From Allodiplogaster sudhausi (taxonomy: Eukaryota > Nematoda > Chromadorea > Rhabditida > Diplogasteridae), in contig CALZFC010000356.1 of assembly GCA_945643635.1 (NCBI GenBank), positions 2,674,501 through 2,738,500 of the forward strand: a stretch of 64,000 bases of DNA, written 5' to 3'. Made by a program: the position numbers and the translations under genes. Below are positions 49,025 to 60,189 of the stretch, in pieces. How positions within the stretch are numbered: position 1 is the first letter of the stretch; each line of letters begins with the position of its first letter. The notes beneath the pieces were generated by a model. It did not search any database, was not told the DNA's origin, and saw nothing but the letters and a program-made list of their open reading frames with translations.

Positions 49025-50180
49025 CCCGTGGACGGCTGCTCAGCTCTCAGTTATCCTCCCTTTGCCGTCTCATGTGAATGTCTTCTTAATTCCTACTCTT
49101 GTTTTCTTCTGGAATGCGATCCCTCCTCTTTGTGCTCGCTCCCTTTCTCAGCTGTCCGCGCCGCTGGCGGAATTCAATGGCTACAGGGCTCTCTACTCTG
49201 GAAAGAGGGGGTCTTTGACACTTTTTTGGCCTGCTCTGTACGTATCTTCTTGTGGAAATGCTGATCGGCACGTAGGCGCGTCAGGCCTACGTGACGATGA
49301 GCCTTTCCACAAGAAGATGGTTGAATTGTTCAAGTTGTTCAGAAGATGCGTTTTAATTTAATTCAAGCGTATTAGAGTTTTTCCGTTCCCTTCGCCGTCC
49401 TTTCTTGTCATGGCGCCAAAGGGAATAGGTGGTTAGCAAAAATTGGACGAAACCATATGAACAAAATGCATTTTATTTTTAAAAACATTAACAGTTGACT
49501 CTCGCTCTATCGCTTAAGGTTAAAAATATTGCGCTAAATTGCATTAATATTAATAGCATTCGTAAAATTGGTCGATATCTCTTGGTTTAAATTGTGTAAA
49601 GGGGACTACATATAGTTTGTATTCTCGCTCTAGTTATCTATGTCTGAATGTAACCTCTCACTATTGCTGTTCTTGTCCTTTGGCTGTCTCTCTCTCTCGC
49701 TCTTCATATGGCTCCGCGCCTAAGTTGTACTGTACTTAAGTCCCGATTATGACTAATAGAGGATCTTCTGCCCGGAGGCGACCAGCCGTAAGCTGGTCCG
49801 CCTCTTCCCTTCTTCCTGCCGCCCGTCCCGGAGTTCCCGTGGCCCTTCCCGATTTCCCCCTCAACGACCACCACGCCTCGGACCCAGAACCCTTCCCTGT
49901 CGTCTCGCTCTCTCTCTCTCTCTGTCGACTTACGATGCCTGATAAACTTGTCCTCTCGAACTTCTTGTCGCTGGGAATGACGCGTATTGACTATTGTATT
50001 AAATTCCCGAATGGAATCGCCAGTGCTTTTCCGAGTGCGAATCCGTTCTTTCCCGTCTTCAAGGTCGGCGGCCGTCCAAACATTGAAGCATGACTCGATT
50101 CAGGCTCACGAATAAGCTTTTTTAGTCCGGCAGCGAATTATAAACAATTATTTATTTTTAAGATAAAAAGCAAGGCATTT
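49025..50180. other. unassigned sequence between LTR element and Mutator-like element
   Basis: This stretch lacks dispersed-core copies. It holds a foldback hairpin at 49245-49317 and an open frame at 49749-50093 (114 codons) whose second half, from the internal ATG near 49935, is free of simple repeat. Its first half runs through a CT tract. I recognise no domain, and it may be noncoding or a relic. Confidence 0.4.
49245..49317 (+). ncRNA. microRNA-precursor-like hairpin
   Basis: Two 33-nt arms (49245-49277 and 49285-49317) are reverse complementary except for three single mismatches, around a 7-nt loop. The length and symmetric 1x1 mismatches are those of an animal pre-miRNA. Only the fold supports it; a small transposon relic would look similar. 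Confidence 0.35.
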
Positions 50181-50400
50181 GGGTTCCTTGATAATTCTTC
50201 CAATGATAATTCTTCCAATGATAATTCTTCCAATTTCAGAATGATAATTCTTCCAATGATAATTCTTCCAATGATAGTTCTTCTAATGAGAATTCTTCCA
50301 ATGATAATTCTTCTAATGATATTTCTTCCATTTTTTTTTGGAAACGGTGATAATTCTTCCAAATTTTTTTGCATATACACTTCTGCTTGAAGAGGCAGAG
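50175..50400. repeat. left inverted repeat of the Mutator-like element
   Basis: About ten variant copies of the 15-bp unit GATAATTCTTCCAAT, then a conserved stretch (about 50335-50412) that is matched in reverse at 52085-52165. The outer limit is blurred by the tandem units. Confidence 0.75.
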
Positions 50401-50699
50401 AAAATGATCAGACTCAAACTTGCGACTAATTTTATGATTCATAACAAGCATTCAAGATTGCAATTCATACAAAGTGTGTAAAGTACGTATGTATGTATAT
50501 TAATGTGAAAGTACGTATGTATGTATATTAATGTGCAAGGCACTAATGAGTTATTAGAATTCTAGTGATAAATTACGAAGCAGCGATAATCACAAGTGGA
50601 ACCGAATAATTAATGCATTTAGCACTTCGTTCGCTTATGTTATTTAGAATGAAAGAGACTTCATTCAGTGAAAGGACAGAAAGAGTGAGAGAGAGACAC

Positions 50700-52048
50700 A
50701 TCTCAATCTGAAACAGGGGATCCGCGCACCTTCCATTCCTCAATTTATCGCCGACCCAGGTGTTCTTGAAGTAGTTGTTGAAGGAGGAGATGGCCGCGGT
50801 ATTCGCAGGGCAAGCCTCTAGAGTGTCGACGCAATACGAGAAGGCGCTGTCGATGTCGCCCTCCGGCACGAAAGGGAGTGCCATGAAGTTGCGAAGAGCG
50901 GCATAGATGTCGCCCCCAGCCTATAATTAAATAATTAGACGCAGCCTTAGGCTTAGATTAGGCTTATGACCTTATAATCCTTGCTAAGTCCGACTTCACC
51001 GATCTTGCGTAAAATGGCTTGTGCGAAGTGGAAATGGCAGCAATGAACGACGGCATTCGGGAAGACACTCCGAGCAGCATTCTCCTCTCCCTTTTCAAAG
51101 TCCATGATGACGAACCGGGGGTTCAGGCCTGGAATACGTATGTATAATGTAGAATACTGTATTGGATATAACGAACCCAGGCAGAGGGAGAGCAGGTGAC
51201 TGAAGACCAAAGAGTTGCTTGCTCGGCAGAATGGCATAGGCCTTAATAATTAATAACATGTTAAGTTGCAGGTTTGTTGTGTTCATACCAGCGGAAGGAA
51301 TGCGCCGTACACCCTGGCGTGAACAGTCCAGAGCTGTGTGTAGAGTAGCGGGACGCAGGAGAAGGTCCCGTCCACGGCAATAATATCTGCTTTCGCCAGC
51401 TCGATGAGATTCTCAGGAGTCGCGAAGATGAAGACGCGCTCCGGATCAGTTGTTCCTGAAATTATATATTTAGAAAACCTTCTCATCAATCAATTAATAT
51501 GCACAAACCCGTATCGAGGGAGAGGAAATTCGATCCCTTTGCCGTTGTCGTCAAGGTCGGCGGGAAGTCAATTCCGGCCAAACTCTTAACAGAAAAATTA
51601 TTTTATTTTATTTTATTTTATTTTATTGTGATTGACCTTTGGAGATGGCAGCGGTGCATTGACTCGTCTTCGAGCGTGTGCCATTGCTTGCGCGAGATTG
51701 CTGTTACTTGGAAGATGCGCATGTGCGGAATTTGAAGCAGCGTGAGTCGCTTTCGCGATTATCTTCCGGTTCGGTGCTTGGCTCGTCTTAGCTTCCTCGA
51801 AGAGCGTCGACTTGATGATCTTCGCTTCCTTTCTGCCGGGGACAACGACGCACGAGTGCTTCTTGAGAACGTGGATATCTTGCAAGCTGTCGCCCTTGAG
51901 AATGACGCGCCCCAGACAAGCGAGTTCCTTCTGGCGCTCGCACCGATAAGCCGTTCCAGTTGCCCCCTTGTATGCCTAAAAGAAACATTTAAACTACTGT
52001 CTCCAAATAATTAACGTTCTTTTTTACTGGCATAATTTCACACTTCAT
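50700..52048 (-). pseudogene. Mutator-like transposase, seven exons, one frameshift
   Basis: Exons, in transcript order: 52048-52028 (tentative first, from an ATG), 51975-51637, 51584-51509, 51455-51289, 51241-51177, 51128-50971 and 50920 to about 50700. Introns are about 48-60 bp, apart from the 52-bp first one being tentative, and have GT and AG ends. Exon phases agree throughout except in 51241-51177, where a one-base shift is needed to stay in the family pattern. The second exon reads like a FLYWCH zinc finger, with spaced Cys and a terminal His pair region. The fourth exon has the first catalytic Asp in an A-V-D-G-T-F context. The sixth has a second acidic motif (M-D-F-E) and the Cys/His segment typical of MULE transposases. 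The last exon runs into a GA tract, so the C-terminus is uncertain. Its product would bind the inverted repeats and move the element. Confidence 0.8.
51596..51628. repeat. (TTTTA)n microsatellite in a transposase intron
   Basis: Six to seven pentamer units lie within the 52-bp intron between the second and third transposase exons. Confidence 0.85.
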
Positions 52049-52084
52049 TTTGCATATGCAGGTGCATTTCACTTGTTCTGACCT

Positions 52085-52250
52085 TGTGTGTTCTGATCAT
52101 TTTTTCTGACTCTTCAAGCAGAAGTGTATATGCAAAAAAATATTTGGAAGAATTATCACCGTTTCCAAAAAAAAGTGGAAGAAATATCATTGGAAGAATT
52201 ATCATTGGAAGAATTATCATTGGAAGAACTATCATTGGAAGAAAATTGAA
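52085..52250. repeat. right inverted repeat of the Mutator-like element
   Basis: Reverse complement of the left repeat, with about five 15-bp units instead of ten. The inner part (52085-52165) is the best conserved, including a stretch ending GTGTATATGCAAAAAAAT. Confidence 0.78.
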
Positions 52251-54528
52251 AAGGCTAGAGAGGGAGGATCGGGAAACATTATTGAATGAAGAGTATGAGA
52301 GATGACTGGGGCTTATCATATTGTTTTTTGTTCGTTTTTACCATAAAGAGAATACAATAGGGAGATCGAACGAGGAAAAATTTATTCTGATATTGCTCAC
52401 AACTCTCTTTCTCTCTTCTCCTTCTCTCTCAATGCAATTCTCGTTCTCTCTATGCCCTTCTCCAATACTAGATGAAATTTTTAAAAATAAAATTGAAAGT
52501 AAATTGGTATTATTAAAAATAACACTGCTTAAAATAATCATACTCCATGATGCTGATTTTGATTTTAACATTCCACATCACTTTTATGATTTCGAAATGA
52601 ATGCAAAATGTGCAGGTGGTTCTGTGGCGCACATTCACCTGAAAGGCAGGGGCTAAAAATCACAGGTGATTCCAATGCGTTTATGCCTGCGAATAGTAAT
52701 AAAATTTAAATCAGCACATTAGTTTGATAAAACTGTAGCGAGTCAGTATATTATTTTCCAATTCAAAACTTACAACACTGACATTGGACGTGTATAATGT
52801 CTTCTCTCTCTCTCTCTCTGTTACAAATTTATCACGATCAAAAATAAATTCATACCTCGTGGCAAAATCAATTTGTTATTTATTTAGTGCATTCTATCTT
52901 CGAGCCACGGTAAATTCTTTGCATTTTATTTCTCAACAAATAATTGTTTAATTTGTAGCTCTACAGAAAAGGTAATTTTTTAACGCCCGACGAGGCAAGA
53001 AGATGGGAATATTCAAAATTGATTTATATTCTGCAATGTGCTAAGAAGATGAATTTTACTTTAATTTGAGCATAATGGTTAGCCCCTCACGTCCTCTATC
53101 TGTCTCGCTCGCTCTATCTCTCACTCTCTCTCTCTCTCTGTCTCTCTCTCTCACTCTCGGTCTTATTCATTCTCGTTCTCTCAAACGAACCACGGCTATT
53201 TCCTCGAACATCAATGTTAGCAACAACTCTCTTTCACTGGCCGTATTACACTCACTATCAGTCTTGCCCTCTCATCGTTTCGAAATACATCAGGAGAAAC
53301 AAAACATTACAAGTCTCTGTCCAGAGACGCTCAAATGAGTGAATCCCGTTTCTTCCTCTCTCATCTTGTCACCAATGGCATTCGAGAGAACAGGACGATT
53401 TATAAGAACAGAAACCTCAGCAAACATAGGGTGCTTACAATATTGTGCCCTTATAAATCCCATCACAATGTTGGTATAGGTGTAGAAGCTGTTTGGTTCT
53501 CAATCCATCCCATCTGTTTTGATTAGAATTTTTTGACGGTTTTCAAGAATATGTTGGTTATAACAGCTCATTTACCCCGTTGAATGGGCAAACTGCAATG
53601 GAATGCGCACAAAAAAAATCAGATCACGTGGTATCAATATCATTGTTGTTAGTCATGAATTGGAAAAGTAATATACCGCCTCGCTGACGTTGTACAGAAT
53701 TAATGTTTCGGTTTGTTTTTATTACAATTCATAGAGCGGGCTTGTGCCCGTTAACCAGATGTGATTTTTAGCCCCTGCCTTTCAGGTGAATGTGCGGCGT
53801 AGAACCACCTGAACATTTTGCATTTAAAAAAGTGAAGGGAATAAGTGTTTAAATTAATATGCATAGGTCTCTTGAAATACGCTTATTTAAGGGATCATAA
53901 TTATTTTAAATAACATTTGCTCTTAATTAAGAAAATGCCTTTTTGTAAATCTTGTATTGGCGTTGGCTTTCTTTAATTCTTTAACGTTCTGAAAAAATCA
54001 ACCCTGACTAAAAAATAAAATGCATTCTGTACATATTTCATCGAACTAAATTTACGAAGAATTTTTAAGTATAAATAAAATAGAACTTTTAGGTGTTTTT
54101 TCTATTTATACTTCTAGCTACACGCACATATTCAATACATTTCTGCACATTTTGACGGTCTCTGTACAGAGATTCAAACAGGCCGGCCCCGCCCGCCCCG
54201 TAGGGCCGGCCATTTCCAAGGCCTGGGGATGGGAAGGATCTTTCTGCAGATCATAGCGAGAAGCGTTGACCAATCGAATTGCCGTTATCAAGAAAGTTGA
54301 GCGAAAGCTATATAGCGGTCATGAAGTATCGGGCTCCTGTCTTCTCTCTCTCTCTCCATCTCTCTCTCTCTCCATCTCTCTCTCTCTTTTTCTCTCTCTC
54401 TTTTTCTCTCTCTCTCTCACTCATTCTCTCTCTCTATCACTCTCTCTCCCTCTTTCTCTATCTCTCTCTCGCTCTCTCTCTCCTATCTCTTTCTCTTTCT
54501 CTCTCTCCTTTTCTTCCTCTCTATTCTC

Positions 54529-54581
<53 letters not shown>

Positions 54582-55515
54582 TTTTATATGACTAAGGGAA
54601 ATCTAGAAAGTTGTTTCTTACATTTCTGTTTAGTCTCAGGATAGAGGAAAATAGAGCTGCTTATCGTTAGTTTTATTCCACGCACCATCAGTATTTTCCT
54701 CTTCGTCGATTCGAAATACATTAGGACATGCATAGCATTTCAAGTCTCTCTCCAGTGTCTTTGAAATGATTGAATTCCGATTCTCCCTCTCTCACCTTGT
54801 CACCAATGGCACATTGAGATTAGACGACGATGTAGAAGAACGGAAAACTCAGCAAATATAGGGTGCTTTCCAAATTGTGCACTTATAAATGCCATCACAA
54901 TATCGGTCGACGTATAGAACCGGAGTTGTTAAGTTGTCGCTCGGTCCCATCGTAGTTAGTTTGTCCTTTTAATTTTTGACGGTTTAATGTTCAAAAATAG
55001 GGAGAGATAATTAAGAGCTTTTTGTTTTGTTATAACTGCACATTCATGCCCATATTATCTGCTGCAACTTCAACAACGGATTGAATTGTCAAACAGCAAT
55101 GGATCATGCATAATTAGAAGAAAAAAAAAAGAAATCTATTCGGGCGCTACCAATGTCACTGTTCTTGGTAATAAAATAGAAAATAATACTCCGCTTCGAT
55201 ATGCTTTTATATAAAAGGACTTTTCCCGTCACTTCTATCAATGAGAACTGTCCTGGTGGTTCCGTTCCGCTCATTAACTATGAAGTCGGGGCTAAAAATG
55301 TGATCGACGTTGCATGTGCTATTAGCTAGTGACTGTTTAAACAATATTTAGAACAGTATATCGGTAAAACAGTGGCGAGCTGGTATATTTCCTATTCATA
55401 TAATACTCGTACGTTGATTCTGTCAAATGAAAATAATTTTTTTACTGATCGTTATCAGTTTACATATACGCACTGTTACCAAAGCACCCTATCTTTTCTG
55501 AGTTTTCCGTCTCTC
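52251..55515. repeat. dispersed repeat units with CT tracts, no gene
   Basis: Core copies are near 52631 and 55271 (minus) and 53774 (plus). Second-module copies in reverse are near 53330-53385 and 54760-54810. CT tracts lie at 53095-53160 and 54340-54590. A GC-rich relic at 54180-54230 resembles the hAT MITE. Peptides through the CT tract are artefacts. Confidence 0.75.
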
Positions 55516-55608
55516 TCACGTATTTGACCCCGCTGCCCCCCTGTCACCATCATTCAATCAATGGCACCGCAACGCCGTCCCCCCTCCTTCTCCCTCTCCA
55601 TTTAATCA

Positions 55609-58389
55609 TTGGCAACGCAACGCCTCCCTCCCTCCTCAACACCCTTTCAACCAGTGGCCCCCCCTTTACCGCCACTGACCAATATCATTCGCAGGCCCAA
55701 TCATCCTACACACCATAAGACACACATTGAAGCCTGTAAGATCTTACTCTTTAACGCCCGATCAATTGTAAATAAGAGTGCAGAATTAAGCAACATTTTA
55801 AAAGAATCCTTTGGTATTATCGCGATTGTCGAATCATGGTTATCTTCTAAGTATCCCGACTCATTCTTACTAGCCGGCAACACGAACTATAATGTCTTTC
55901 GTACAGACCGTCCTCGCCGCAAAGGTGGCGGTGTAGTTTTGTTAGCTCACTCCGCGATCTCGTGTAAGATTATCTCTTATATTTCATCCGCCGGGTCTTT
56001 TGAGCTTCTTGCCGTTGATTCCAGTTTTAATAGTAGTCTTATCCGCTTTATTACGGTGTACCGCGCCCCCTCTTCCGCTGCAGAAGGCAATTCTTTTCTT
56101 ATAAATTCCCTGCGCGATCTATCAACCTGCGCTCATCCAACTATCATTTTGGGGGACTTTAATTTCCCCGACCTTTACTGGTCTCTTCCTTCACCCCCGG
56201 CAGTCGGCAGTGTCCCTCCCCAATCCAAGCTCTTCCTTGATTTTACCTCCTCCGCATTCTTCGCCCAACTCACACCTACTATTACATGTAACTCCCATAT
56301 TCTTGACCTTATTCTTTGTAACACTCCCCATCTTCTTTCAAATGTTTCTGTTGCCCCTCCTTTCGCTTCATCGGATCATAGCAGCGTAACAGCGGATTTG
56401 TCTCTTTCCCTCTCTTTCCCCAGCTTCACTTATGTTAAAGATTATTCTAAATGTGACTACTCTGCAGCCAATTCATTTCTATTATCTTTCAATTTTCCGG
56501 CAACCCACACAACCTGCACCTGTATAGATGACATGTACTCGCAACTTGTCTCCGCTCTTCAAGTTACCGAATCACTCTTTGTTCCTTTTAAACAAGTCAG
56601 TATTAATGGTGATAGACTCCCTGATCATATCCTCCGATTGCAACGCACACGTTATCGCCTTTGGCTCCATTCCCTTATGATTAAGTCTACAGAATCTGAT
56701 CTTAGTTTTAAAATTGCCAATGACCGTTACAATAAGTCTGTTGATAAGTATTTTCGCAATGTAGAGAAGCATATAGTTGAGTCTAAGAATACATCCCATT
56801 TCTATCGTTATATACGTAATAAGACCTGCTCCAAACCGAGAGGAGTAGACACCCTCACTGATCCTGATCCTCTTGGTATTGATTGTTTCTCTGATATAGA
56901 TAAAGCAGAGCTTCTCTCCCGTACCTTTTCAGATTCCTTTACCACAGATAACGGCTCTCTCCCTCCCTTCTCTACAGCTAGTTCGCGCTCACCTTTCCAT
57001 TTCATCTTTGCTAGGCACGACATATGCCGCGCGATTGAAACCTGGTCCAACAGTTCTTGCATCACTCCCGATCATTTCAATATTAGATTTATTAAAAACC
57101 TTGCAATACCTATTAGCGAATCTCTTGAATATATCTTTAATTTCTCACTGACCTCTTCAACCGTTCCCAGAATTTGGAAACATTCCATTATTGTCCCCAT
57201 TAAGAAGAAGCCACCTTTCTCTAACCCCATCAATTATCGCCCAGTTTCGATCACTTGTCTGTTTTCTAGGCTTTTCGAGAAGCTTGTCTGTCGTAGACTA
57301 TCCTCATGGTGCGATGATAATTTTATCTTTCCGGATGAACAATTCGGTTTCCGTCGTAAGCGCTCCATAGAATTTCAGCTGTTAGACTGTTTAGAAAATT
57401 GGTCTCAATCTTTACACCAAGGAAATTCTACTGACGTTGTTTACTTTGATCACGCTAAAGCTTTTGATAGGGTTAGTCACCCAAAACTTCTTTATAAGCT
57501 CAGATGTCTCTCTTTCCCACCTATTTTAGTAAACTGGATAGCCAGTTTTCTTGACAACCGTACTTTCTCAGTTCGTGTAAATAAGACCCTATCTAAGCCC
57601 CGTAATATAATAAGCGGAATACCTCAAGGCACAGTTATTGGTCCCCTCCTCTTCATCGTCTACACTGCCGACCTCCCCTCTTTAGTCTCCTCTCATGGCG
57701 CAACTGCTCGCTGCTTCGCTGACGATCTTAAAATATTTCAGTCTTTCCCTCCCTCTCAAACCAATCCCGATCTCCAGTCCGCTATCGACGTAGTCGCTAT
57801 TTGGGCAGATACCTGGCAACTTCCCCTCGCCGCTGACAAATGCTCTGTACTCCACATTGGTAGAAATAATCCTCGAATCGCTTATACGCTTAACGGCACT
57901 CCTCTCTCTTCGGTCGATTCCATTCGTGATCTAGGTATAATTATCGATGACCGCTTATCATTTTCTTTACATTGTAATAAAATAGCCAATTCTGCCCTCG
58001 CTAAGGCACATCTCATCCTTCGGTCACTCCGCACTCGTAATAAGAATGTCCTTTTATCTGCTTATACCATCTATGTCCGTTCCATATTAGAAAATTGTAC
58101 GACTGTCTATTCTCCTCACTTACTAAAAGATAACCGCGTTTTAGAAAAGGTCCAGAATTTCTTCTCACGAGCAATTTTCCGGCGATGTTATGGTTATGCT
58201 GCATTGTCCGTCCCTCCCAGCGAGGAAAGGAACCGCATCCTTTCCCTCCCTTCTCTTAGAGCGCGCCGGGAAGATTTTGATTTCACCCTTGCTCGTCGCC
58301 TGATATTTGGACATAGAAAACTGTGCCTTAAACACTCCCATCACTCCATTTTCGTCATTCGCGAACTCGTGGTCTTTCATTTAAGCTAG
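55609..58389 (+). CDS. LINE endonuclease-reverse transcriptase ORF
   Basis: The 926-codon ORF starts with an APE-type endonuclease (about residues 40-265): N49 in FNARS, E75, D183 and N185 in GDFN, and S255-D256-H257. A linker follows, then reverse transcriptase (about 510-790) with D614/D620 in block A and the catalytic FADD at 703-706. All key residues are present. The C-terminal end looks shifted: after about 58370 the family-like continuation runs on in another frame to a stop near 58492, so the last 30-40 residues were probably altered by one small indel. The start at 55609 is the first ATG, but the frame may begin upstream since the 5' end is truncated. The enzyme nicks target DNA and primes reverse transcription there. 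Confidence 0.88.
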   Translation: MATQRLPPSSTPFQPVAPPLPPLTNIIRRPNHPTHHKTHIEACKILLFNARSIVNKSAELSNILKESFGIIAIVESWLSSKYPDSFLLAGNTNYNVFRTDRPRRKGGGVVLLAHSAISCKIISYISSAGSFELLAVDSSFNSSLIRFITVYRAPSSAAEGNSFLINSLRDLSTCAHPTIILGDFNFPDLYWSLPSPPAVGSVPPQSKLFLDFTSSAFFAQLTPTITCNSHILDLILCNTPHLLSNVSVAPPFASSDHSSVTADLSLSLSFPSFTYVKDYSKCDYSAANSFLLSFNFPATHTTCTCIDDMYSQLVSALQVTESLFVPFKQVSINGDRLPDHILRLQRTRYRLWLHSLMIKSTESDLSFKIANDRYNKSVDKYFRNVEKHIVESKNTSHFYRYIRNKTCSKPRGVDTLTDPDPLGIDCFSDIDKAELLSRTFSDSFTTDNGSLPPFSTASSRSPFHFIFARHDICRAIETWSNSSCITPDHFNIRFIKNLAIPISESLEYIFNFSLTSSTVPRIWKHSIIVPIKKKPPFSNPINYRPVSITCLFSRLFEKLVCRRLSSWCDDNFIFPDEQFGFRRKRSIEFQLLDCLENWSQSLHQGNSTDVVYFDHAKAFDRVSHPKLLYKLRCLSFPPILVNWIASFLDNRTFSVRVNKTLSKPRNIISGIPQGTVIGPLLFIVYTADLPSLVSSHGATARCFADDLKIFQSFPPSQTNPDLQSAIDVVAIWADTWQLPLAADKCSVLHIGRNNPRIAYTLNGTPLSSVDSIRDLGIIIDDRLSFSLHCNKIANSALAKAHLILRSLRTRNKNVLLSAYTIYVRSILENCTTVYSPHLLKDNRVLEKVQNFFSRAIFRRCYGYAALSVPPSEERNRILSLPSLRARREDFDFTLARRLIFGHRKLCLKHSHHSIFVIRELVVFHLS

Positions 58390-58503
58390 CTTACCCAACA
58401 TGTCGATCGAAAGTTCGTTCTCACTCCTTCTTTATTCGCGCCGCCAAGTTATTTAATTCTATCGCCCACAATAAGCCTTCGGTTGGATTATAATCTGTCC
58501 ATT

Positions 58504-58576
58504 AAGTTCATACATATTCTTTTATTCCATTTATTTCACTTGCTAAATTTTCACTCCACGTATCACTACGGTGTGC
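58504..58576 (+). repeat. 73-bp segment of the LINE tail repeated exactly at 59685-59757
   Basis: Both copies begin AAGTTCATACATATTC and end GGTGTGC. No mismatch is seen between them, although both neighbours differ completely. The segment is in the LINE 3' untranslated part here and inside the integrase relic there. Confidence 0.9.
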
Positions 58577-58610
58577 GTAAATAAAGTATAAGTATAAGTA
58601 TAAGCTGAAC

Positions 58611-59133
58611 ATTTCTACACAAGAGCCTTCTTTCTTCTCTCGCTTCATTCAGCCACGGCTTGCAATTTCGCTCATTACTTTCTAACCTTAGTTGAAGCAA
58701 AAATTCAACTTGAATTCGCGCATTTTTGGCTGACACAATTCTTCGCTCTTTCCAGTATTACTGCGGAAGCCGGGCAAAACGATTTCACATCTGAGTATGT
58801 GACCTTTCAGTCTCTCTCTTTATTATTCTGCCAAGGAATAGCCGGCTGTCTCTGAACAACTTAGCATAGTAGAACCCCTGTAGAATACTTGCAATATGGA
58901 ATTTTACATATTTAAAGTTACGCTTCTCTGCATCATCTAAGGCGAACTTAACTCGGTGGTCAACCTCCTCGGATACCCTCGCGAATACCGCAAAGTATGT
59001 ATATGCTAGAGTGCAAGACACAGAGAGTGAGAGACAGAGAAAAGAGACAGAGAGAAAAAGATACTGCGTTTGAGAGAAAAGTTGAATGAGAGTGAACTGG
59101 AGAGAGCATACTTACATTGAGCTGGAGATAAAG
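58611..59133. other. unassigned sequence with a minus-strand open frame
   Basis: The minus-strand frame 59021-58785 (78 codons) reads as ordinary protein without simple repeat and could be an exon or relic, but I recognise no family and saw no clear splice sites. GA-rich sequence lies at 59025-59100. Otherwise nothing is seen. Confidence 0.3.
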
Positions 59134-59276
59134 GAATTTTAATCCGGGACCAGGAATTTTAATCCGGGAAAAGGAATTTTAATCCGGGACCAGGAATTTT
59201 AAACGGGACCAGGAATTTTAATCCGGGACCAGGAATTTTAATCTGGGACCAGGAATGTTAATCCGGAACCCCCCAA
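59134..59276. repeat. 20-bp tandem repeat, about seven units
   Basis: Units of GGAATTTTAATCCGGGACCA follow each other with few substitutions. The array is directly followed by integrase-like coding sequence. Confidence 0.88.
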
Positions 59277-59800
59277 GTGACAGTATCCGCCTTGCTCCTT
59301 TCCTGCACGGAAAGGTGACCCGCTCGGTTGCCTGTCCCCTGCCCCAGACAATCGACGGCAACCGATACATCCTGTCCATGCGAGACGCACTGACCAGGTT
59401 CGCCATCGCTGTCCCACTCAAGGACCAGAGCGCAAACTCTGTCGAACGCGCAATTATGGAGGAAGTGAGCGCCGAAGACGATAGTCACCGACCGAGGGTC
59501 GAACTTCATGGGCGGAGAATTCAAGGAATTCCTCCACAACATGAAGATTGAGCATACCACCGCGACCCCATACCACCATGCGACGAATGGCCTGGTGGAG
59601 CGTCTAAATCGTCAGGTAGAAGAAATCCTGACTACTCACGTGAATGAGACGCAAGACGACTGGGACATCCACCTCCCGCCCGTGAAGTTCATACATATTC
59701 TTTTATTCCATTTATTTCACTTGCTAAATTTTCACTCCACGTATCACTACGGTGTGCTAGAACCTTACAATCAAAACTCAGATCAGATTCAGATGCCTAC
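59277..59800 (+). pseudogene. broken LTR-retrotransposon integrase core
   Basis: Translated pieces show an integrase catalytic core: a D-x-x-x-R-F stretch about 59380-59420, then a second frame from about 59478 with T-D-R-G-S-N and G-L-V-E-R-L-N-R (catalytic Asp and Glu contexts) to about 59680. A one-base frameshift near 59480 separates the two. It then enters the 73-bp block shared with the LINE tail. It is distinct from the integrase of the 38150-49020 element and is a relic of another family. Confidence 0.75.
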
Positions 59801-60000
59801 TGGTTGACTGGTTTCTCACTCTCACATTATATTTCCCTCTCTCCCTCTCTAGCTCTTTCCCTCCCTCTCTTCACTCTCCTCTCTCCCTCTCCCTCTCTTT
59901 CACTCTCTCCATCTCCATCTCTCTATTTCTCGCTCTCCCTCTGTCTCGCTCTCTCCTTCTCTCTCTCTCTCCATCTGTGTCGCTTGGTCGTCGCTCGCTT

Positions 60001-60043
<43 letters not shown>

Positions 60044-60152
60044 AACAATAGCAGTTCACAGCTTTCCGTTAATCAATCTGCAATGCAGCTAAAGCGAGTC
60101 CTCCCTGTCTTCTGCATTTTATTCCTTCGCCTTCTAAAAGTTACGACCGAAA

Positions 60153-60189
<37 letters not shown>

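Larger units (their letters stand above)
50175..52250 (-). mobile_element. Mutator-like element (MULE) with FLYWCH-type N-terminus
   Basis: Inverted repeats enclose one minus-strand transposase gene. The element is about 2.1 kb. I could not find the 8-11 bp duplication typical of Mutator because the outer ends are tandem repeats. The right end is followed by the dispersed second module near 52255-52275. Confidence 0.82.
55520..58610 (+). mobile_element. LINE (non-LTR retrotransposon), CR1/Jockey-like
   Basis: The element has one large endonuclease-reverse transcriptase ORF, a 3' untranslated part, and a tail of short repeats (AAGTATAAGTATAAGTATAAG, about 58588-58610) and not poly(A), as in CR1-like clades. 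The 5' edge is set where the dispersed unit stops near 55515; no ORF1 is present, so it is probably 5'-truncated. I did not find a target duplication. Confidence 0.8.

Noticed and set aside
49749..50093. 114-codon ORF as a gene
   Set aside because: Half runs through low-complexity and CT sequence and no domain was recognised; kept only as an unassigned open frame.
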